A stretch of DNA of 64,000 nucleotides from Microcystis elabens FACHB-917 (GTDB taxonomy: Bacteria; Cyanobacteriota; Cyanobacteriia; PCC-6307; Cyanobiaceae): positions 1 through 64,000 of the forward strand of contig NZ_JACJSZ010000013.1 of NCBI RefSeq assembly GCF_014698445.1, read 5' to 3'. The notes beneath the pieces were generated by a model. That model was not told the DNA's origin. It ran no database searches and was given only the letters and a program-made list of their open reading frames with translations. Below are positions 57,964-64,000 of this stretch, one piece after another (position 1 is the first letter of the stretch; each line of letters starts with the position of its first letter). A program made the position numbers and the translations under genes.

Positions 57964-58045
57964 GGGTCGGTGCCCGAGTGGTTAATGGGGGCGGACTGTA
58001 AATCCGCTGGCTCTGCCTACGTTGGTTCAAATCCAACCCGGCCCA
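57964..58045 (+). tRNA. tRNA-Tyr (anticodon GTA)
   Basis: An 82-base class II tRNA with a long variable arm. Acceptor GGGTCGG (57964-57970) pairs with CCGGCCC (58038-58044, one G-T pair), the anticodon loop CTGTAAA is flanked by GGA/TCC pairs, a variable arm runs through GCTGGCTCTGCCTACG, and the T loop is GGTTCAAATCC. Ten bases separate it from tRNA-Thr, so the two are probably one transcript. Confidence 0.95.
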
Positions 58046-58055
58046 CCTTCCACAT

Positions 58056-58108
<53 letters not shown>

Positions 58109-58127
<19 letters not shown>

Positions 58128-59368
58128 TTTTCCTCCAACCTCCCTCCCCCCGCCGGGTGAACCACCCGCTGGGGAAAGGGGATCTCGATGCCATAGGCCT
58201 CGAAGGCTTTCCAGACCGCATCGGACAGTTCCGAGGAGATGCCGAGATTCTCCAGGGGATCGGCAATCCCGTAGCGCACCACGTAGTTGATGCCGGAATC
58301 GCCGTAGCTGATCAAGTAGGCCCTTGGCGCCGGCTCCCTCAGCACCCGAGGCATGGAACGAGCGGTGGCCTCCAGCAGGGCGATCACCTCGCTGGGGACG
58401 TGCCGGTAGGCGGCGGACACAGCCACCTGCCCGCGGCGCATGCGATCGGTGCCGGTATAGGTGGTGGTCTGATTGGTGAAGAACACCTGGTTGGGTATCA
58501 CCAGTTCGGCATTGTCGCGCTGGCGCCACAGCGTGGCGGCCCTCAATCCCATGCGGCGCACCATGCAGGGATCGCCATCGATGAAGAGCACATCTCCGGG
58601 CCGGACGGAGCCCTCGAACAGAAGCCAGACGCCGCTGACGAAATTGGAGAACACCTCCTTGATCCCGAATCCCAGCCCCACCGACAGCCCCCCCACCAAT
58701 GCCGCCAGCGGGGTGCCGCTCAGCCCGAGGACGTTGAACAGCCACAGGAAGCCGAGGCCCACAATCAGGTAGCGGAGCAACAGGGCCAGCACCTGGAGGC
58801 TGCTGTCCGAGACGTCGAGGATCGTCTGCAGCAGCCCACGGATGAGGTTCACCAACAGGCCGCTGAGCACGACAAGGAAATAGGGAAAGAGCAGAACGAT
58901 CAACAGATCGTTGACGGTGTAGGTCCTGCCGAACAGCTCCAGCAGGCCGATGGCGCCCACCTCGTCGAGCGAATTGAGCCGATCGCCGAGAAACAACAGG
59001 ACCCCCACCAGAAAGGCCGGCTTCACCACCTGCAGGTAAAGCCGATCCGTGGGTCCCAGGCCCCACGTCCTGCTGAGCAGCAGCCTGAGCAGAATCAGCA
59101 CCCCCCAGAGGAGGTTGATCCAGGCCAGATCCCGCGCCAGTCCCATCGGCAGACCGAACGCTCCCAGCGCCCAGACGAGCAGGTAAAGCAGGCCGCAGAG
59201 GCCGGCGAAGCCCACCAGCCACCGCGAGCCGCACCGCCGCCGCATCCGGCGGCGCACCAGGAGCCCATAGCCGAGCATGAGCAGGACTACCGGCAACCAC
59301 TGGCCGATCACCTGGGGACGCAGCAGAAGGGCCACCCAGGCGGACAGGGCAAAGACGAGCTCACTCAT
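58109..59368 (-). CDS. MscS-family mechanosensitive ion channel
   Basis: A 419-residue inner-membrane channel. Six or more hydrophobic segments fill the first 215 residues, more than the three of E. coli MscS. The pore helix and hinge are GTPLAALVGGLSVGLGFGIKEVFSNFVSGVWLLFEGSV (about 214-251), followed by the beta domain RPGDVLFIDGDPCMVRRMGLRAATL, DNAELVIPNQVFF and a C-terminal alpha/beta domain. The start overlaps the stop of the solute-binding lipoprotein gene (ATGA). Its stop codon lies inside the antisense tRNA-Thr gene. Confidence 0.92.
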
Positions 59369-60654
59369 GGTGGCCCGCCGATCAGATAGGCCGGCAGCAC
59401 CCGGTCGGACCGCAGCTCACCGGCCATCAGCCGGGTCAGCTGGCCTTCCAGGCGAGCGGCGTTGGCGTCGACGGCGCCGGTGGCCGAAGGGAGCAACCTG
59501 CCGTGGGACAAGCTTTCGGCCAGAGCCCGGTACATCTGCGAACTCTTGGTGGGCAGCGGGACGTTGCGATTCACCGGAACCACCCCCGGCACCAGCAGCA
59601 TGAGCTGCTTCTGGCTCACGTCGTTCACCAGCAGCAGGGCAAATGCCCCGGCCAGGTTGCGCTGGGCCTCGGTGGAGTCAATCCCGAAACTCAAGACCAC
59701 CAGGCGGAGCAGGAAATCGGCGGGCTCACCAGGGAGGCCAGGCAGCGGGGCCACCCCCAGGGAGCGGCCCATCACCTTCTGGAGTTTGCCGATCGAGAGG
59801 CTGCTGCAACTGATCCAATCGACGTTGCCCTGGCTCAGCAGGCTTTCCAGGTCGCTGTTCGCGTCATGAAAGCTGACATTCTGAAGCAGGTTGGCTGCAC
59901 CCAGCCAGGCGATCCAGCGCTGGAGGGCCTCCCGATCGCCCAGCGGCAACGCGGCCGTTCCAGACTTCACCTCCAGCAGCCGTTCCAGGGGCCCGGAAGC
60001 GCCGAAGGCACTGCTGGTCCAGTAGAGATCCCGGATCTTCAGCGGCAGTCCCACCCGCAGCCCGGAGGCGGCTTTCGGCAACAATTCCTCCAGGCTGTCG
60101 GGCGAGACCTTGAGTCGCCGCCGATCAAAGCAGGCCAGCTGGGGCTCGGCGGTGACCGGGACCGCCTCCTGCCCTTGCGGGCTCTTGAACGCTTCGATGA
60201 ACCGCAGGTCGGGCAACTCGGAGCGGATAGCGGCAAGGTCGACGGGCTCACTCAGGCCCTCCGCGGCGATAGCGCGCGCCAGCGTCGATTCGCTGAGCAC
60301 CAGATCGGGTCCCAGGCCGAGGAGGGCGCGATCCCGCAGGACGGGCAGAAGGCGCTCTCTCGGCAGGAATCTGATGTGCACGCGGGCATCGGGGCGCAGC
60401 AAGCGAAAACGGTCGCTCACCCCCTCGATGATCCTCCGGTTGGCCTGGCGACTCAGGGCGGCGAGTCGCCGGTCACGCAGAACCTCATTCTCGATGTACA
60501 CCACCAGGGTGTGGTCGATGGGAAGGCTCAGGCCGCACCCGCCGCAGAGCAACACCAGGGTGAGGGGCAACAGCCGGCCGACCAAGCCCTTTGCCTTCTC
60601 GCATCGCCTGGGCTGCCAACGCTCCCTTCTCGACGCCAACCAGCAATGATGCAT
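59365..60654 (-). CDS. Extracellular solute-binding lipoprotein coupled to MscS
   Basis: A periplasmic type-1 solute-binding protein, 429 residues from ATG 60654. A signal segment LLPLTLVLLCGGC ends in a lipobox-like CGGC, slightly atypical at -3, suggesting membrane anchoring. VVYIENEVLRDRR, RFLPRERLLPVLRDRALLGLGPDLVLSESTLARA, EAVPVTAEPQLACFDRRRL and VAPLPGLPGEPADFLL fit the sugar-binding SBP fold. A TTG at 60585 would give a conventional short signal peptide. No ABC permease or ATPase is nearby; the only partner is the MscS gene, overlapped by four bases. Ligand unknown. Confidence 0.8.
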   Translation of the reverse strand: MHHCWLASRRERWQPRRCEKAKGLVGRLLPLTLVLLCGGCGLSLPIDHTLVVYIENEVLRDRRLAALSRQANRRIIEGVSDRFRLLRPDARVHIRFLPRERLLPVLRDRALLGLGPDLVLSESTLARAIAAEGLSEPVDLAAIRSELPDLRFIEAFKSPQGQEAVPVTAEPQLACFDRRRLKVSPDSLEELLPKAASGLRVGLPLKIRDLYWTSSAFGASGPLERLLEVKSGTAALPLGDREALQRWIAWLGAANLLQNVSFHDANSDLESLLSQGNVDWISCSSLSIGKLQKVMGRSLGVAPLPGLPGEPADFLLRLVVLSFGIDSTEAQRNLAGAFALLLVNDVSQKQLMLLVPGVVPVNRNVPLPTKSSQMYRALAESLSHGRLLPSATGAVDANAARLEGQLTRLMAGELRSDRVLPAYLIGGPP

Positions 60655-60861
60655 CCAGACCCCCTGAACTCCGGGCTGCAACGGGCACTCCATGGAGGCG
60701 CCACAGAAGCGGATCCGAAGGGCTTGAGCACGTCACCTCGTTGTGCTCAAACTTACCCACCGAATCGGCAGGGGCAAAGGGTCGCAACACCCCTGATCCC
60801 GCTCGCATTCCCTGGGGACCATGCCCGAGAATGAGGTCCCTCCGCCGCCCGGACGGTCTGC

Positions 60862-61599
60862 TTGCCGCCCCTGTTGTCTCCCGTCTGCCTCGGCGTTCCC
60901 GCCCTCCTCTCCCCGGCGCTGATCACCCAGTCGTCCCTGTTCGGGATCGGCATCGCCTTCAGTCCCCTGCACATCGCGGTGGTCACACTGCTGCTGCTGG
61001 GGCGTTCGCCCTTGCAGCGGGCCATGGCCTACGTGGCGGGCTGGGCGGCCGCCAATGCCCTGGCCATCGTGCTGCTGATGGTGCTGGGGGAGGCCTTCGC
61101 CATCAGCCTCAGCCACGGCGAGCGGGAGCAGGTGCTGATCGACCTGCTCGGAGCCGGCGCCCTCGTGGGCCTGGGGCTCTATCAGCTCACCCCCCAGGCC
61201 AACATCGGCGAGGAGGGCATGGCCCTGCGGCTGATGAACCAACTGCCCGACTTCAGCACCGTCACCCTGGTGCTGATCGGTGCCACCAGCGCCCTGCTCA
61301 CCCCGGAGAACCTGGTCTTCTATCTCAAGGAGGCGGGCCTGCTGCTGCTCAACGACCCCGGTCTCACCGCCGACGCCGAGGTGACGGGGCTGTTCACCCT
61401 GATGGCCAGCTCCCTGCTGCTGCTGCCTCCCCTGGCCTGGCTGGTGAGCGGCGGGGCGATCCGGGAGCCGATCATGCGGCTGGAGGACTGGCTTCAGCAC
61501 AAGGCCGAGTGGCTCGTCGGGGTCCTCGCCCTGGTGCTCGGCGCCTACCTCCTGGTCGAAGGGCTCCACGGTCTCAACCTGCTGACCATGGCCGGGTGA
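60862..61599 (+). CDS. GAP-family (LysE-like) membrane protein
   Basis: A 245-residue integral membrane protein with six TM segments. FGIGIAFSPLHIAVVTLLLLGRSPLQRAMAYVAGWAAANALAIV at the start matches the GAP/Sap family, related to LysE-type exporters. A central loop GLYQLTPQANIGEEGMALRLMNQLPDF separates the two halves. The best start is TTG 60862, or TTG 60874; no ATG or GTG fits. It is divergent from the solute-binding lipoprotein. Substrate unknown. Confidence 0.72.
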   Translation: MPPLLSPVCLGVPALLSPALITQSSLFGIGIAFSPLHIAVVTLLLLGRSPLQRAMAYVAGWAAANALAIVLLMVLGEAFAISLSHGEREQVLIDLLGAGALVGLGLYQLTPQANIGEEGMALRLMNQLPDFSTVTLVLIGATSALLTPENLVFYLKEAGLLLLNDPGLTADAEVTGLFTLMASSLLLLPPLAWLVSGGAIREPIMRLEDWLQHKAEWLVGVLALVLGAYLLVEGLHGLNLLTMAG

Positions 61600-61621
61600 G
61601 GGCCGGCAGCCGTTAGCGTCG

Positions 61622-62227
61622 GTGCACTCCCTGGTCGGCCCCTTGTTCCCCGCCGTGCGCCGGACCTGCCGGGCGATCGGTCTGGGCATCGCCCTGGCCC
61701 TGCTGCCGGGATCCACCCGCCTGCAGGCCGCCACGGTCTGCGTCCTGACCCCCAGGCTGGCCTTCGACGCCCGGGCCGAGGCGGTGGCTGCCGTCCCGAT
61801 CGGGGCACCCACGATCCTGAGCACCGAAAGCCTGGAGGAGCTGCGGATCGAACGGGACGGTGAGGTGCTCTGGCAGCGGCGGGCCCTCCCCGGCGAGCCC
61901 ATCGAGGGGCCGATCCCCTGGCCCCTGGCCCCGATCCGCCCGGGCGAGAGGCTGGTGCTGCTGCTTCGCCCCCTCGGCATCCCCGACGACGACTTCGCCA
62001 TCATCCGGCTGGAGGGGGACACGGCCGAGCGGATGGCGCGGGCCCAGCGGGAGCTCGACAGCCTCGGCCGTGATCCACTGGCCTGGTGGGCCGCGATCCA
62101 GCGGAGCTTCGAGAGGGGCGACCTCAACCTGGGCCTGGCCCTGCTCTTTGCCCTCGAAGGCCCCGCCTCCCCCAGGATCGACAACCTGCGCCGGGCCGTG
62201 TTCCTGGCCGGCTGCGGAGGGTCCTGA
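61622..62227 (+). CDS. Putative exported protein of unknown function
   Basis: A 201-residue protein from GTG 61622. A signal peptide spans about residues 1-36 (IGLGIALALLPGSTRLQAATV). The mature part is a beta-rich region, VPIGAPTILSTESLEELRIERDGEVLWQRR, then LAPIRPGERLVLLLRPLG, followed by a helical half with LARDPLAWW-like repeats (DSLGRDPLAWWAAIQRSFERGDLNLGLALLFALEG). The plan resembles cyanobacterial exported DUF928-type proteins but I cannot assign it. It is 22 bases downstream of the GAP-family gene. Confidence 0.65.
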   Translation: MHSLVGPLFPAVRRTCRAIGLGIALALLPGSTRLQAATVCVLTPRLAFDARAEAVAAVPIGAPTILSTESLEELRIERDGEVLWQRRALPGEPIEGPIPWPLAPIRPGERLVLLLRPLGIPDDDFAIIRLEGDTAERMARAQRELDSLGRDPLAWWAAIQRSFERGDLNLGLALLFALEGPASPRIDNLRRAVFLAGCGGS

Positions 62228-62308
62228 ACGCCGGGATGTCCGGCGTTGGTCGCGGTGGGGGTCGCGGTGGAGAAGGATTTGCCAGCCTGGACCCAAAGGC
62301 CCCAGCCC

Positions 62309-63732
62309 ATGTCCTCCCCGGCCACTCCCGCCAGCGTCTCCCCCAGCCCTTCCCCGTTGCCGGTGCCGGTGGCGACGATGCGGGCGGTGGTGGAGGAGGG
62401 CACCACCCGGCCTCTGGCCTGGCGGCTGGAGCGGCTGCAGCGCCTGGAACGCCTGCTGACGTCAGCGGAGCCCCGGATGCTGGCGGCCCTGGCCCGCGAT
62501 CTGGGCCGTCCCGCCCTGGAGGGGGGCCTCGAACTGGCGTCCCTGCGCCAGGAGCTGCGCCACACCCACCGCCACCTGGCCGGCTGGATGCGTCCCCGCC
62601 GCCGCCCCTGCCCCTGTGGGCCTGGCCGGGCCATGGTTCGGTGCGGACCGAACCCCTGGGCTGCGTCCTGATCATCGGCGCCTGGAACTATCCGTTCGAG
62701 CTCTGCCTCCACCCCCTGCTGCATGCCCTGGCCGCCGGCAACACGGCGGTGGGCAAGCCCTCCGAACACGGCCCCGCCTCGGCGGACCTGCTGGCGGAGC
62801 TGCTGGGCCGCCACTTCGAGCCGACGGTGGTCCAGGTGGTCGGCGGCGACGGGGCCGTGGCCGCCAGGCTGCTGGAGCAGGAGCGCTTCGACCACATCCT
62901 CCACACCGGCGGCGAACGGGTGGGACGGCTGGTGATGGCCGCCGCCGCCCGCCACCTCACCCCCGTCACCCTGGAACTGGGGGGCCGGAACCCGGCGATC
63001 GTGCTGGCGGATGCGGATCCCACCATCGCGGCGCGGCGGCTGCTGTGGGGACGCTGCCTCAACGCCGGCCAGACCTGCCTGGCCCCCAACCACGTGCTGG
63101 TGGCGGCCGGAACGCGGCAGGCGCTGGTCGCGGCATTCAGGGAGCAGTCGCAGGCCCTGTACGGCCAGGATCCCCTGGCCAGCCCCGACCTGGGGCGCCT
63201 GGTCGGGGCGGCGCGCTTCGAGCGGCTCCAGGGGCTGCTGGCCCAGGCGCGGGAGAGGGGCCAGGTGCTGGTGGGCGGACGCTGGGACGGGGCCGCGCGG
63301 AAGATCGAGCCCACCGTGGTGGCGGTCGACGATCCCGCCGAGGATCCGCTGCTGCAGGAGGAGTTGTTCGCCCCGATCCTGCCCCTGCTGACGGTGGCGG
63401 ATCTGGAGGAGGCCCTGACGCTGGTGCGGCGGGACCCGAAACCCCTGGCCCTCTATCTGTTCGGGGGTGGTGCCGCGGAGCGGGAACGGGCGCTGGCGGG
63501 CATCGCTTCGGGCAGCCTGGTGGTCAACGACACAGTGATCCAGGGGGGCATGGCCAGCCTGCCCTTCGGCGGCATCGGCGCCAGCGGCATGGGGGCTTAC
63601 CACGGGGAAGCCGGCTACCTCACCTTCAGCCACCGACGCAGCGTGATCAGCCGGCCGCTGCGGCCCGATCCCACGATCCGCTTCCCCCCCTACGCCGGCA
63701 AGCAGGGCCTGATCCGCCGGCTGATGGGCTGA
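62309..63732 (+). pseudogene. NAD(P)-dependent aldehyde dehydrogenase, frameshifted
   Basis: Two frames together encode one ALDH of the fatty-aldehyde type. The N-terminal part (ATG 62309) reads through TRPLAWRLERLQRLERLL, ARDLGRPALEGGLELASLRQEL and HTHRHLAGWMRPRRRP. The homology then continues one frame over as LPLWAWPGHGSVRTEPLGCVLIIGAWNYPFE from about 62600, on to LELGGRNPAIVL (Glu), NAGQTCLAPNH (catalytic Cys), ASLPFGGIGASGMGAYHG and the C-terminus. The original frame meets a stop at 62671. The shift falls in a GC-repeat run (gccgccgcccctgcccctg), so it is either a real inactivating indel or a sequencing error. Codon use is otherwise like the neighbours. Confidence 0.8.
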
Positions 63733-63791
63733 AGGGGGCTGGGCGGGCCTGGACGCGGACCTTAACGTGCCGTCAGCTACCCCTAGTGCCC

Positions 63792-64000
63792 ATGCGCCGC
63801 CCCCTCATCGCCCTGGCTCTAGCCATGGTGTTGCCTCTGCCGGCTCTGGCTGCCCAGGTGACCGTCAAGCCCGGTGAGACCCTCTCCGACATCGCCGCGC
63901 GCCACCGGGTGAGCGTGTCCACACTGATGAAGATCAACGGGATCAGCGATCCCGATCTGGTCGAAGCGGGCCGGACCCTGACCCTGCCGGGGGGAGCTGT
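63792..64000 (+). CDS. LysM-domain exported protein (partial, cut by window end)
   Basis: ATG 63792 opens a frame with a signal peptide (MRRPLIALALAMVLPLPALA, about residues 1-20) followed directly by a LysM peptidoglycan-binding repeat, QVTVKPGETLSDIAARHRVS with LMKINGISDPDLVEAGRTLTLP. The frame is open at the window edge, so any second LysM or catalytic domain (for example a lytic or endopeptidase domain) is not visible. Confidence 0.85.
   Translation, partial: MRRPLIALALAMVLPLPALAAQVTVKPGETLSDIAARHRVSVSTLMKINGISDPDLVEAGRTLTLPGGA

Noticed and set aside
62595-62612. Programmed ribosomal frameshift in the aldehyde dehydrogenase
   Set aside because: There is no slippery heptamer, downstream pseudoknot or biological precedent in this family. 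An indel or sequencing error in a GC-repeat run is simpler.

Overview
The window is chromosomal DNA of a high-GC unicellular picocyanobacterium, most like Cyanobium or a high-GC Synechococcus. This is inferred from gene content, not from a database match. RNA polymerase has split rpoC1 and rpoC2 genes. There is a high-light-inducible protein, a PipX/PipY pair, a cyanobacterial AbrB, Ycf35 with its DUF2997 partner, a SepF, and many families restricted to cyanobacteria (DUF3143, DUF3493, DUF3119, DUF3086, DUF4079, DUF1823). The DNA is very GC-rich, so nearly every real gene carries long spurious antisense ORFs. No insertion sequence, prophage, CRISPR array or rRNA was seen. No stretch longer than about 300 bases lacks a gene or gene remnant.

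Layout. 1-4.9 kb: a tightly overlapping biotin operon (bioF, BioK-like esterase, bioC, bioD, a 51-residue membrane micro-ORF, bioA); bioB is not here. 5-10 kb: DUF3143, a membrane-anchored J protein, rsmG, then a minus-strand group of DUF2997, Ycf35, a 4Fe-4S ferredoxin and an aldo/keto reductase, then a HEAT-repeat protein and a 41-residue membrane peptide. 10-24.2 kb: an AmpG-like transporter faces a long minus-strand run rpsT-tatD-rpoB-rpoC1-rpoC2-hli-rlmN-hydrolase. 24.3-30 kb: hisD, a decayed GAF-GGDEF-EAL gene, rpiA, a DegP/HtrA-type protease and a CpdA-like phosphoesterase. 30-37 kb: rimP-nusA-ylxR-infB followed by a membrane protein with a low-complexity tail.

37-44 kb: tRNA-Thr(CGT), small hypothetical genes, cyAbrB, GluQ, HU, a degenerate metallo-beta-lactamase-fold protein, glgX and tRNA-Gly(TCC). 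44-48.3 kb: a GPH-type transporter, MlaE permease, DUF3119, DUF3086 and PlsY, a membrane-lipid neighbourhood. 48.4-53.7 kb: minus-strand der-ecfT-pipX-pipY-sepF-proC, joining cell division, nitrogen/PII signalling and ribosome assembly. 53.8-58 kb: dus, DUF4079, cobI, acireductone dioxygenase, miaE, aroQ. 58-64 kb: tRNA-Tyr and tRNA-Thr(GGT), a coupled solute-binding lipoprotein/MscS pair, a GAP-family membrane protein, an exported protein, a frameshifted aldehyde dehydrogenase, and the start of a LysM protein cut by the window edge.

The two clearest signs of gene decay are the c-di-GMP gene (amber codon plus frameshift plus apparent deletions) and the aldehyde dehydrogenase (single frameshift). 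The strongest candidates for undescribed biology are the MscS channel translationally coupled to a periplasmic solute-binding lipoprotein, the micro-ORFs, and a perfect 17-bp inverted repeat in the rpoB leader region. Start codons are often GTG or TTG. Where several in-frame starts exist I chose by family length and neighbour spacing and say so.
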